Assembly (NCBI GenBank): GCA_035315185.1
Contig: DATFYE010000008.1
Span: 7,812 to 71,811 of the forward strand
DNA: 64,000 nt
Source of the DNA: JADGQN01 sp035315185
GTDB taxonomy: Bacteria; Desulfobacterota; Syntrophorhabdia; Syntrophorhabdales; WCHB1-27
Direction: 5' to 3'
This document shows, one piece after another, positions 27,706-35,624 of this stretch (its first letter is position 1; each line of letters opens with the position of its first letter). A program made the translations under genes and the position numbers. The notes beneath the pieces were generated by a model that did no database searches, had not been told where the DNA came from, and saw only the letters and a list, made by a program, of their open reading frames with translations.

Positions 27706-28409
27706 ACGATGTCTCGTCTGCTTTCCGCCACCAAAGAGCGACGGATGTCGAGGATCTCTTCAAGGGTGTACGCCCAGTGCGGGCGTGCCATTCGCGAAAC
27801 GATTGCCGAGAACAGAGCCATATCCTCGGGTGTGTCGACCGACAGTTGAATTTCTCCCCACTGCTCTCTCGATGCAAAGTTGCATATGCGAAAGCGACTC
27901 TCGTTCCTGTAAAAATAGCGGGTCACGTGCTCCAGGTCGTCTTCCTCTGTCATCTCGCCGTAGGCGGCGCAAAACGTCGAACTCTTGAGGATTTCGACCG
28001 ATTCTCCTTTTGGATAGGTCCGGGGATGCACATTTGTTACCAGGTCGAATTTTCCTTGACGAAACAAGCGTATGCCGTGATCGATCAGCCGTTGATCCAG
28101 AAGCGGACTATCAGCATTCACGCGCACAAACGCGTCGAAGGGATACGCGTCCAGCGCACCTGTCATGCGACCGGCCACATCAGAAAGAGATCCTCTAAAG
28201 ACCGGAACCTTGGCGTTTGCGCAAAATGCTGCGATTTCAGTATCCGCTTCTGTATCGGACGTGACCACGGCGATTCCATCCAGGCCCTCAGCGTTACCGA
28301 GCCTTTCCAGCAGGTATTGGAGAAGCGGTTTCCCCAGCACCAGCTGGAGCGTTTTGCCAGGTAGCCTTGCAGAGCCCATGCGGGCCTGTATGAGAGCCCC
28401 TATCCTCAT
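27702..28409 (-). CDS. SpsF-type cytidylyltransferase (CMP-sugar activation)
   Basis: 235-residue nucleotidyltransferase resembling SpsF and KdsB-like CMP-NeuAc/CMP-Kdo synthetases. The N-terminal signature is ALIQARMGSARLPGKTL (residues 5-21), then VVTSDTEADTEI and VRVNADSPLLD, the metal/product loop, and QLSVDTPEDM at about 190. It would activate the nonulosonic acid made by the SpsE-type synthase as a CMP-sugar. First gene of the minus-strand operon. No Shine-Dalgarno sequence is visible between the ops-like motif and the ATG. Confidence 0.87.
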   Translation of the reverse strand: MRIGALIQARMGSARLPGKTLQLVLGKPLLQYLLERLGNAEGLDGIAVVTSDTEADTEIAAFCANAKVPVFRGSLSDVAGRMTGALDAYPFDAFVRVNADSPLLDQRLIDHGIRLFRQGKFDLVTNVHPRTYPKGESVEILKSSTFCAAYGEMTEEDDLEHVTRYFYRNESRFRICNFASREQWGEIQLSVDTPEDMALFSAIVSRMARPHWAYTLEEILDIRRSLVAESRRDIV

Positions 28410-28434
28410 ACGTGTAAAAGCCGATTATAGATAA

Positions 28435-28443
28435 GCTACCGCC
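28435..28443 (-). promoter_or_regulatory. ops-like element upstream of spsF-type gene
   Basis: Minus-strand GGCGGTAGC followed by TT, which matches the nine-base core of the E. coli ops element plus its conserved T at position 11. It lies 25 bases before the first ATG of the operon, in the transcribed direction, and 330 bases after the stop of the RfaH-like gene. In E. coli, ops pauses RNA polymerase and recruits RfaH through the non-template strand. Confidence 0.65.
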
Positions 28444-28526
28444 ATTCGAGCCGGAGCTCGCAACAATGCCTGACCAACGTGGAATAATCCACAACCGGCG
28501 CCGCTCAGTATTATATCAAAACTTGT

Positions 28527-28544
28527 CCCGCTTAAGAAAGCGGG
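28527..28544 (-). terminator. Hairpin in the leader, possible attenuator/terminator
   Basis: A 7-bp perfect stem (CCCGCTT and AAGCGGG) with a four-base loop. On the minus strand it is followed by ACAAGTTTTGATAT, a short T-run five bases after the stem. Its place between the antiterminator gene and the ops-like motif would suit a conditional stop, but the motif lies downstream of it, so the relation is open. Confidence 0.35.
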
Positions 28545-28772
28545 ATCAGCCGCTCTACCTATACAAGCCTTGTCTCGGTCTGTTCCCGAGCGGATCATGT
28601 GCCTGATTTGACCCCGCGGCTCGGGCAAAATGCCTGATTTTCTTGAAACTTCGTGCAATTCTTGTACCAGTGGCGCCATCATCCTGGCACCCTCTGTCTG
28701 CGTTTGGAGGTAATGCTCGTGGGCTGGGAGACACATTGTTTTGCTATATGGAAATGCAAGGCTGAAACGCGC

Positions 28773-29267
28773 TCACGGCGCTGTGATGAGGTCGCTGTCG
28801 ATTACCATCTTCGCGTAGTAGTTGATTCCTTCGAGGAGGATCATGACCCGCTCTTCGCCTTCCAGCTCCCTTTCAAAGACACCGGCGAGGCCCTTAAAGG
28901 GGCCATCTTTGATAAAGACCTTTTCCCCTTTTCTGAATTTCTTTTTCTCGACCTGCGCGACGCCGTCGGTGAGTCGGTTCCTGATGAAGTCTATCAGTTC
29001 ATCCTGCAAGGGCACGATTTTGCCGGCGAAGCTGACTATTTTCTTGACACCCCGCGCGTACTTGATCATGTAATAATCCTCGACCGGGTCAAACTTGACG
29101 AAGATATAACTCGGGAAGAGTGGTTCAATCTGCTCTGTGAAGCCTGTTTCCTTGTATTTGCGGAGCCGAATCTTTGGGTTCAGTACATCGTAATGAGCCG
29201 ATGTCAGGTTGTGAAAAGCCCGCTCTTCATTCTTGGGCTTGGTGTTAACGACGAACCAGCGTTGCAC
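28773..29267 (-). CDS. RfaH-like NusG paralogue (transcription antiterminator)
   Basis: 164-residue specialised NusG-family protein, close in length to E. coli RfaH (162). The NGN domain (1-100) begins QRWFVVNTKPKNEERAFHNL. EPLFPSYIFVKFDP (48-61) closely matches the RfaH stretch EPLFPNYLFVEFDP as I recall it, and YARGVKKIVSFAG follows. The C-terminal KOW region (113-135, FRKGEKVFIKDGPFKGLAGV) is present. GTG start after AAAGGAGA. Housekeeping NusG is expected elsewhere with secE/rpl genes; here the neighbour is a glycan operon. Predicted to bind paused RNA polymerase at ops-like sites and suppress termination over the long glycan operons. Confidence 0.88.
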   Translation of the reverse strand: MQRWFVVNTKPKNEERAFHNLTSAHYDVLNPKIRLRKYKETGFTEQIEPLFPSYIFVKFDPVEDYYMIKYARGVKKIVSFAGKIVPLQDELIDFIRNRLTDGVAQVEKKKFRKGEKVFIKDGPFKGLAGVFERELEGEERVMILLEGINYYAKMVIDSDLITAP

Positions 29268-29324
29268 TATTTGTCTCCTTTGTAAGGGGCCTTTAAGAGA
29301 GAAACAATACTCGTTCTCGTTGAC

Positions 29325-29849
29325 TCATGCTGGTAGACGAATCCCTTCCAGGGCTAGTAAGTGTTTCTTAAGGTTGAGCCCCATGCCAAAACCGCCCAGT
29401 GCGCCGTCGCTTCTCACCACGCGATGACAGGGGATTACTATGGGGACAGGGTTTCTTCCCACAGCCTGCCCAACGGCCCGCGCAGCCATCGGATAACCAA
29501 GCCGCCTGCCTATAGAGGCGTAGCTCACCACAGTTCCATAGGGAATTTTTTTTACCTCGAGAAGTACGCGGTGCGAAAAATCACCCAATTCCCCCAGGTC
29601 GAAAGGAACATCAAACTCAACCCTTACCCCGCGCAGAAATTGATCCAGAAGACGCTGAAGCTTTCCGAAAGACTTAACCGATTCGACAGAGCCGGGATAT
29701 TGATCACGCAAGCGTTTTCTCATAACCGCCCCGTCTTCGCGCGTTATGTCGAGACTTATGAGCCGCCTATCCTTGGCTACGAGAGCGATCGTGCCGAGTC
29801 GCGAGTCAAGAAGCGTCCATTCTACGAATCCCAAATTGACATCATTCAT
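29325..29849 (-). CDS. ogt: Methylated-DNA--protein-cysteine methyltransferase
   Basis: Suicide repair protein that removes methyl groups from O6-methylguanine. The catalytic cysteine is Cys141 in PIVIPCHRVVRSDG (136-149); VSYASIGRRLGYPMAARAVG (108-127) is the DNA-binding helix with the arginine finger, and GGFGMGLNLKKHLLALEG closes the domain. At 174 residues with a short N-terminal domain, it is Ogt-like rather than Ada. It is divergent from the MBL gene across 38 bases. Confidence 0.93.
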   Translation of the reverse strand: MNDVNLGFVEWTLLDSRLGTIALVAKDRRLISLDITREDGAVMRKRLRDQYPGSVESVKSFGKLQRLLDQFLRGVRVEFDVPFDLGELGDFSHRVLLEVKKIPYGTVVSYASIGRRLGYPMAARAVGQAVGRNPVPIVIPCHRVVRSDGALGGFGMGLNLKKHLLALEGIRLPA

Positions 29850-29887
29850 GTAACTACCTAGAATGTATTACCATAAAAGAGGCTCAT

Positions 29888-30652
29888 ATGGAAGGGTTTA
29901 TCAAGTTCATCGGGACCGGTGGTGCGCGCATCGTGGCGTCAAAGCAGGTACGCTCGACAGGAGGGTTGTGGTTTCATTACAGAGATACAGACCTTTACAT
30001 CGACCCCGGGCCCGGGGCGTTGGTGCGCGTTCACGCATCGGGGGATCATCTGGAACCCTCACGACTCGATGGCATTATCCTCACGCACAAACACCTGGAC
30101 CATGCCAATGACGTAAACGTTCTGATAGAGGCGATGGCCGAAGGGGGGTTCAAGAAAAGGGGTATGCTTTTCTGCCCTGAGGATGCGCTTGTCGGGGATC
30201 CCGTGGTGCTCCACTACGTGAGAGCCTACCTTGACGCTATCCAGATGCTGAAGGCCGGTCAGTCGTATACGGTAAAGGATGTCTCCTTTTCAGTGCCGGT
30301 CAGGCATATCCATCCGGTCGAAGCATACGGTCTCATTTTCCATCTGAACAAGAAAGTCGGGATCATCGCCGATACGCGGTATTTCGATGAACTCCCTGCC
30401 CATTACCAGGTAGATATATTGATTATCAATGTACTGAGGGTAAAGCCGATTTCGCAGAGCGATCCCATCGATCACCTTTCGGTGGAGGATTTCAAGAAAA
30501 TTGTTTCACGGGTCCGGCCGGAAAAGGCAATAATGACACACCTGGGCATGAATATGATCAAAGAGAAGCCGGCTGAGATCGCCAAAGAACTGGAACGGGA
30601 GCTGGGCATAAACGTAATCGCAGCGTACGACGGAATGCGCCTGGTCTTCTAA
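29888..30652 (+). CDS. MBL-fold metallohydrolase (RNase Z/phosphodiesterase-like)
   Basis: 254-residue metallo-beta-lactamase-fold protein. The metal motif is HKHLDH (His67, His69, Asp71, His72); IDPGPG at 38-43 and IIADTRYFDELP near residue 158 supply other ligands, and MTHLGMNM the last His. The layout, with a long inter-ligand loop and no winged-helix tail, resembles RNase Z or cyclic phosphodiesterase-like families rather than lactamases. It converges with the histidine kinase gene. Confidence 0.82.
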   Translation: MEGFIKFIGTGGARIVASKQVRSTGGLWFHYRDTDLYIDPGPGALVRVHASGDHLEPSRLDGIILTHKHLDHANDVNVLIEAMAEGGFKKRGMLFCPEDALVGDPVVLHYVRAYLDAIQMLKAGQSYTVKDVSFSVPVRHIHPVEAYGLIFHLNKKVGIIADTRYFDELPAHYQVDILIINVLRVKPISQSDPIDHLSVEDFKKIVSRVRPEKAIMTHLGMNMIKEKPAEIAKELERELGINVIAAYDGMRLVF

Positions 30653-30695
30653 TACCGATTTGCCTTCAGCCGTATACCTTCCGGGTACCCCGAAC

Positions 30696-31592
30696 TTAGA
30701 ACTTTTCCTCTTGACGCGAAGCAAAGGGCAGGAGCAAGGTGAAGGTGCTCCCCACATTGAGCTTGCTCTCAACTTCTATCTTTCCTTCGTTGGCCTCGAT
30801 AAGCTTCTTGACGAGAGAGAGGCCAAGCCCTGTTCCCTCACCCGCACCCTTGGTGGTGAAAAAGGATTCGAAGATTCTGCCGATGTCTTCTTCGCGTATT
30901 CCTGTCCCTTTGTCAGCCACAGCAATGAACGCGTAGGCGTCATCTTTTTTTCCTGTCCGTAGAGTGAGCAGACCTCCGCTCGGCATGGCTTGAGCCCCAT
31001 TCATCACCAGATTCACGAGTGCCTGTTGGATATGCACCTTGTCACCGTAGATGGCAGGCAATGTTTCATCCTTTTTCACTTTCAAGTCAATGTTCCTGAA
31101 TCTCGTGAGGTGATGCTCCAGGAAGAGGACCGTGTCATCGACGAGACTATTGACATCCAGTGGCTCGCGGTTGGGCTCGGTCATGCGCGAGAAATCGAGC
31201 AGCTTTACCAGAACAGTGGAGAGCCGTTCCGCCTCCTTTTCTATGAACTTGGCATACACGTCGACCTTCTGCGCCTCCTGGCCCTGCCCTATCCTTTTTG
31301 CAAAACCTTGTATGGAGATAAGCGGATTTTTTATCTCGTGAGCTATGGATGCTGCAAGCTCACCCAGTGCGGAGAGTCGGTTCGCCTTGGTCAACACCTC
31401 TGTGAAATCGTGAATTTTTTTGTCCCGCTCTCTTATGTCCTTCACCTTTTCCCGCAGGGCATTGTAGCTCGCATTCAGTTCTTCGATGTTTGCCACAAGC
31501 AGGCGCTCGCGCGCACGTGAAAGGTTTTTTGCATCCTCGAGCTCTATCTCCAGCTCCTTGATCCTCCGTCTCAATCGTTCCGTCTCGTCCAC
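30696..31592 (-). CDS. Soluble sensor histidine kinase
   Basis: 298-residue kinase with no membrane helix. Residues 1-70 are a coiled coil. HisKA has phospho-acceptor His85 in SIAHEIKNPL, and the HATPase domain has N box LVNLVMNGAQAM (about 192-203), G1 DKGTG (227-231) and G2 GTGLGL (253-258). GTG start. It lies 12 bases after the V4R-protein gene on the same strand, so the V4R protein is its most likely signal-input partner. No response regulator is encoded next to it; the sigma54 regulator at 40111 is far away and its receiver lacks the phospho-acceptor. Confidence 0.9.
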   Translation of the reverse strand: MDETERLRRRIKELEIELEDAKNLSRARERLLVANIEELNASYNALREKVKDIRERDKKIHDFTEVLTKANRLSALGELAASIAHEIKNPLISIQGFAKRIGQGQEAQKVDVYAKFIEKEAERLSTVLVKLLDFSRMTEPNREPLDVNSLVDDTVLFLEHHLTRFRNIDLKVKKDETLPAIYGDKVHIQQALVNLVMNGAQAMPSGGLLTLRTGKKDDAYAFIAVADKGTGIREEDIGRIFESFFTTKGAGEGTGLGLSLVKKLIEANEGKIEVESKLNVGSTFTLLLPFASRQEEKF

Positions 31593-31604
31593 TGTCCACG
31601 CCGT

Positions 31605-32054
31605 TCAATAAAGGAATATGTCAAACTCGCAGTAATTGTAACCTGCGGACCAGCTCTTTGTCTGTGTCGATTTCGCCTTCTTCCCGCAAACCTTCTCCAA
31701 AAGCCCTGCTATGATGCCGCTTTCCATGTCACAGAAGAGTTCTCCGGTGTAAACAAAGCCCGCACACGTGATACACTCGTAAAGCTTTACGATGAGGTGG
31801 TCTTCCTCAATGGATTCGATTTCCGGTATGCCGATCTTGAGCTCTATTATCTTCTCTTTGAATTCTTCGAGCGTCGCTGCCCCTATCATGTTACCGACTG
31901 ACTTACCCATCATATAGAGGGTCTGTCCCGAACTCTCGCCAAGCAGGCTCCGCATGCCGATGATCCGCAAGATGCGGAAAAGCGTCAACGGCACTTCTTC
32001 ACCCAGCCGGGGGCGCACGATGGTCTTTATATCGTCGAAGGTATACTCTTTCAT
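31605..32054 (-). CDS. V4R-domain (4-vinyl reductase-like) sensor protein
   Basis: 149-residue V4R domain protein, a small-molecule or metal-binding fold seen in XylR/DmpR-type regulators and BchJ. LYECITCAG (about 92-100) and GELFCDMESGIIAGLLEKV carry cysteines, with further Cys at 122 and 142. The chain ends NYCEFDIFLY. The gene overlaps IMPase by ATGA and precedes the histidine kinase. In V4R-regulated systems the domain binds aromatic effectors; here a role in feeding the kinase is inference from context. Confidence 0.82.
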   Translation of the reverse strand: MKEYTFDDIKTIVRPRLGEEVPLTLFRILRIIGMRSLLGESSGQTLYMMGKSVGNMIGAATLEEFKEKIIELKIGIPEIESIEEDHLIVKLYECITCAGFVYTGELFCDMESGIIAGLLEKVCGKKAKSTQTKSWSAGYNYCEFDIFLY

Positions 32055-32827
32055 GAACCCTCCCTGATCACGTCAAGCATCCGTTTGTGGATGAGACCGT
32101 TTGAAGCCAGAATGCCACCGCTGAAAAGACTAAACGTCTCTCCGGAAAGGCTCGTAACCGTGCCTCCCGCCTCTCTGACAATGAGCACCCCTGCGGCCAT
32201 ATCCCATGGGCTGAGCCTCATCTCCCAAAAGCCGTCGAATCTGCCTGCTGCCACGTAGGATAAATTGAGACCGGCTGACCCATCCCTTCTGAGGGCCTGG
32301 GCCCTCATGATGAATGCCGCCCAGTGGTTAAGATTATTGTTTGGGTTGGTAATGACATCATAAGGAAACCCTGTTACGAGCAAAGCCTGCTTAATCTCTT
32401 TAATGGCCGATACCCCAAGCCTCTCGCCATTAAGGAAGGAGCCCTCGCCTTTGCGGGCGAAGAAGAGTTCCTCCGTGATCGGGTTATAGACCACTCCCAC
32501 GATGATCTCCCCATCAACTTCGTAAGCGATCGACGTGCAGAAAAACGGGTATCCATGCGCATAATTGGTTGTACCATCCAGAGGGTCAACGATCCATCTA
32601 TTCTTCCCGGATTCGTAGGTATTCGCTTTCTCTTCGCTTATCACCTCGTCGTCGGGATACTCGTTTCCCAGAAGCTCCAGTATGCGGCTCTCACACTCAA
32701 AGTCAACGTTAGTGACGAGATTTATCTCGCCCTTGTGCATGATTGAAAGGGTTTTTTGAAAGTATCTCTTCTGGATTCTTCCGGACTCGAATGCCAGCTG
32801 GATAGCGAATTCGAGAGGTTCGTACAT
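32051..32827 (-). CDS. Inositol monophosphatase-family phosphatase
   Basis: 258-residue Mg-dependent sugar-phosphatase. Motifs: EEKANTYE (metal Glu region), WIVDPLDGTTNYAHG (about 78-92), the core metal/catalytic signature, RRDGSAGLNLSYVAAGRFDGFW and LSPWDMAAGVLIVREAGG near 205-220. SuhB-like by length. It could act on inositol-1-phosphate, fructose-bisphosphate or nucleotide by-products (CysQ-like); not resolved. First in a three-gene operon with the V4R protein and kinase. Confidence 0.9.
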   Translation of the reverse strand: MYEPLEFAIQLAFESGRIQKRYFQKTLSIMHKGEINLVTNVDFECESRILELLGNEYPDDEVISEEKANTYESGKNRWIVDPLDGTTNYAHGYPFFCTSIAYEVDGEIIVGVVYNPITEELFFARKGEGSFLNGERLGVSAIKEIKQALLVTGFPYDVITNPNNNLNHWAAFIMRAQALRRDGSAGLNLSYVAAGRFDGFWEMRLSPWDMAAGVLIVREAGGTVTSLSGETFSLFSGGILASNGLIHKRMLDVIREGS

Positions 32828-32886
32828 GCGTCATATTCTAAACACATCGTCTGGGCTTTGCAACGACAACCCGCAACGCCCCGGCG

Positions 32887-33015
32887 TAAATTTCAAATTC
32901 TAAGTACCAAATTCCAACCAGTGCTCTGTGCTAAATAACGCAGTGAACCGATCAGGCACGCTGTTTCTTTGGATATTTGTGATTTGGGGTTTGTTTGGAA
33001 TCTGGATTCTGGAGC
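32887..33015. repeat. AT-rich inverted low-complexity intergenic repeat
   Basis: The gap between IMPase and the radical-SAM gene has AAATTTCAAATTCTAAG-type text (32887-32918) and, farther on, TTGTGATTTGGGGTTTG-type text (32972-33000) that is roughly its complement. This resembles dispersed AAATTCCAAA/TTTGGAATTT intergenic repeats common in several bacterial genomes. Family unknown. Confidence 0.3.
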
Positions 33016-34362
33016 TTAGAGCTTGTTGTAAATAGCTGCTCTGCAGTAGTCGCGGAAGTTATTGACGCCGATGAAGAACTCTCGCATCATGATGACCCAG
33101 TAATACCGTCCTTTCCTGGTGAGCGTGAGCATGTTCCTCTGTTTTTTTAGCCCCCCGGCCAGCCAAAAAAAGAGGATCTCGGGCCAGAGCCATTTGTACG
33201 GATTGCCCCGGAACCTGACGGCGAGCTGAGAAATATCGAGTTGCAGGCCGAAGAGCCTCATAAGAAACTCATAACGGAGCCGTTCTCTGAGCGATGTATC
33301 CTTTTTGCCCACGAAAGGAAATGCGGACCTGTTTACCTGTTCGATATAATCCCCGATGTCGAACGTGTTCGCGTAGACAGTGCCTTGAAGATAGCCTATG
33401 GAGCCGCTCCCGATTCCTGCGTATTCGGCGAAGTGGACAACGTATTCATCGATCATCGAACCGGCTTTCGAGAAACACCACGCAGTGCTCGGGTGGTACT
33501 CGCCTTCCAGCATCTCGGTAATCTTCATAAAGAACTCTTTCTCTCTTTTGAAGTTTACGGAGCCTCCCAGTTTTTTCCTCATTGTTTCCATGGCGTAGGC
33601 CGAGGGCATGAGCGGATAGTACGTGATCTGGTCCACCCCGAGATCGAGAAGGATGGAGAGGTCCTTCTCCAGCACAGCCATCGACTGTGAAGGAAAATTG
33701 AAGATCATGTCCACATTGAGCGTATCGAAATGGCCCTGGGTCACCTTAAGCCTTTCAACGATTTCCTCCCCGCTCCCATATTTATGGTAGCGCTCTGCTG
33801 CCTGCAACAGTCCGGGATCAAAACTCTGCACCCCGACGGAGAGACGGTTTACGCCGACAGCTTTAAGCGCGTCGATGTTCCGCCCGGTGAGGTGATTCGG
33901 ATTTGTTTCGACAGAGATTTCTCGTACGGGGAAGGTCTGCTTGGCGAGCTGGAGCGTTTGCGCCAGCTCATCGACGAGTATCGTAGGTGTGCCCCCACCG
34001 ACGTACACGGCATTGAAGGCATACCCCGACCTCTTGTACATGGCGATCTCTTTCCGCAACGCGTCAAAGTAAGCTCTGGCCAGCCTTTCCTGAAAGACGA
34101 CGCGGTGGAAGGAACAGTATGGGCAAAGTTCCTCGCAGAAGGGCACATGCACGTAGAGCAGCCTTTGTGTGCTGTCGGCGGCGGGCAGTTCCGAAAGTGT
34201 CGAACCAGGAGAGAGCTGGAGGTACCTGAAGTTCTTCTTGCGCGCGACGTAGGTTATGAATTGTTCGATCAGCATAGACCGGGCGACATCAGCAGTTGCC
34301 TGAATGTTAAGGCGGAGAATCGAAAAAATCAAGCGATTGAATTCCCGTATTCCGACTTGCAT
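33016..34362 (-). CDS. HemN/HemW-like radical SAM protein
   Basis: 448-residue radical SAM enzyme of the coproporphyrinogen III oxidase-like family. The [4Fe-4S] motif is Cys76-x3-Cys80-x2-Cys83 (FCEELCPYCSFH), and AVYVGGGTPT (about 116-125) and SVETNPNHLT are conserved SAM-domain pieces; RLSVGVQSFDPGLLQ follows. The HemN C-terminal domain is degenerate and the tail (RKGRYYWVIMMREFFIGVNN) is unusual. HemW-type heme chaperone, true decarboxylase or another radical reaction are all possible. Gap to neighbours of 90-190 bases. Confidence 0.83.
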   Translation of the reverse strand: MQVGIREFNRLIFSILRLNIQATADVARSMLIEQFITYVARKKNFRYLQLSPGSTLSELPAADSTQRLLYVHVPFCEELCPYCSFHRVVFQERLARAYFDALRKEIAMYKRSGYAFNAVYVGGGTPTILVDELAQTLQLAKQTFPVREISVETNPNHLTGRNIDALKAVGVNRLSVGVQSFDPGLLQAAERYHKYGSGEEIVERLKVTQGHFDTLNVDMIFNFPSQSMAVLEKDLSILLDLGVDQITYYPLMPSAYAMETMRKKLGGSVNFKREKEFFMKITEMLEGEYHPSTAWCFSKAGSMIDEYVVHFAEYAGIGSGSIGYLQGTVYANTFDIGDYIEQVNRSAFPFVGKKDTSLRERLRYEFLMRLFGLQLDISQLAVRFRGNPYKWLWPEILFFWLAGGLKKQRNMLTLTRKGRYYWVIMMREFFIGVNNFRDYCRAAIYNKL

Positions 34363-34448
34363 TCAAGTTGGATGACCCAGCCTTCGGCCGGATAACCCGG
34401 GAGGGAATGAGGAAAAATTCTAACAGGGAGGTATACACTTGAAGGCAA

Positions 34449-34961
34449 TTAGTATAAGGGATTCTTGAGGATGAGTTCTGTTATCTTCCAATAGCCCTGA
34501 TCTGTGCGCTCCATTTTAAAACGCACCTTGTCATCCCCTCTGGGAGTTACGATCGCACTATTCCCTTTTTCCTCGATCGTGAGATACCAGACGCTGGCCT
34601 TCTTAATGGAAGAGAAGTAACCAAGCTGATCATCCGATTCGATAGCAGCCCGCACCCCCTTCCGGATCAATGCTTTGGCCTGCGGGAGCATCGCGGACGC
34701 AACGAACCTCCCCACCGCTAATCCCAAGGGGTCAAGCTCGGCCTTGGCGCTGGACTCTTGGGCTCGGAATGCATCCTCCACCATGTGATCCACAATGCTC
34801 TCTACATCAACATACTTGAGGGCTGCGTCAGCATCATGATTGAGAAGGGCGTTCCTCAGTTCAGCAAGGGAGTGACGAGGCGTGCTCGGAATTGCGCATG
34901 CTGACAGGAGACAGAACGAGGCCAGGAGTGCAGTTAACCAAGAAAGATTTCGGGCCGTCAC
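34449..34961 (-). CDS. DUF2939-like lipoprotein
   Basis: 170-residue exported lipoprotein, GTG start. The signal peptide ends in the lipobox LSAC (Cys22). The mature part begins with a helical repeat-like stretch (SLAELRNALLNHDADAALKY, residues about 31-50) and VDVESIVDHM, which match DUF2939 proteins. It then has a beta-rich end (VWYLTIEEKGNSAIVTPRG, VRFKMERTDQGYWKITELIL). Function unknown; probably anchored in the outer or inner membrane facing the periplasm. Confidence 0.8.
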   Translation of the reverse strand: MTARNLSWLTALLASFCLLSACAIPSTPRHSLAELRNALLNHDADAALKYVDVESIVDHMVEDAFRAQESSAKAELDPLGLAVGRFVASAMLPQAKALIRKGVRAAIESDDQLGYFSSIKKASVWYLTIEEKGNSAIVTPRGDDKVRFKMERTDQGYWKITELILKNPLY

Positions 34962-34998
34962 CTGTTCTATATAGCACAGGGGCGTTTGTCAGGCAAGC

Positions 34999-35274
34999 TT
35001 ACTTCTTTACTTTCAATTTGGGGCCATGATAGTCGTGGGAGAAGAATGAAGATCCTTTGGCGGCTTTTCTCTTACGCTTCTTTGAGCCCCTGAAATAGAC
35101 AAAGCCCAGGAAAAGCGTCCCGAAGGTACTGACACCGAGACTTATCTTTTGTACCATATCCTTGGCTGTCTCCATGTCACAGTGTGTCCAGGTAATCATC
35201 TCGCCTGCGACGATCGTGCCCATTACCAGGACGGCGAAGATGCCTACCAGAATATTTCTCGTATAGAGATCCAT
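34999..35274 (-). CDS. Small two-helix membrane protein, unknown function
   Basis: Not recognised. From the ATG at 35274, which follows AAGGAG, the 91-residue product has two hydrophobic segments (ILVGIFAVLVMGTIVAG, residues 8-24, and a second near 47-62) and a strongly basic tail (GSKKRKRKAAKG). Open frame continues upstream to 35520, but that part looks unrelated to protein and lacks a ribosome-binding site. It sits beside the lipoprotein gene on the same strand. Confidence 0.65.
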   Translation of the reverse strand: MDLYTRNILVGIFAVLVMGTIVAGEMITWTHCDMETAKDMVQKISLGVSTFGTLFLGFVYFRGSKKRKRKAAKGSSFFSHDYHGPKLKVKK

Positions 35275-35624
35275 ACGTTGGCTCCTTGAGCCTCCTCTCA
35301 GCGTTTTGCAGTATACAGAGCAAATGACGTGCCAGTTTCGCAGAGGGTCTCGGGAAATCGATAGTGATACGTAAATGCTTGATATACATGCGCTGACGCT
35401 ACTTTTTGATGCAGGGCATCCCGGTGCATAACTGGGAAAAAAGATCCTCCCTTGCGGAAATTTCATTCTTTCGATGCAAGGAACAGATAGCGATTCCCAT
35501 TTTTCTGGTCTTGACATCACGAGCGCATTATAATACCTGTAAAAAGATTGAAGAGATGAATTGAACGGACGACTTCATGCCGCGGAAATATTTTTCTCCG
35601 GTTCGAAATTTTTCTGGCGGGAAG

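Larger units (their letters stand above)
28410..28772 (-). other. Leader between the RfaH-like gene and the glycan operon
   Basis: A 363-base gene-free region that must contain either read-through from the RfaH-like gene or the operon promoter. It holds an ops-like motif near its 3' end, a perfect 7-bp hairpin (28527-28544), and three segments that pair in two exclusive ways: CCCGAGC-complement at 28619-28625, 28585-28591 and 28574-28578. No convincing sigma70 promoter was found. A 103-codon open frame across it has no family resemblance and is not called. Confidence 0.5.

Noticed and set aside
28425..28736. A 103-codon open frame in the leader, minus strand
   Set aside because: No family resemblance, no ribosome-binding site, and it overlaps the hairpins and ops-like motif.
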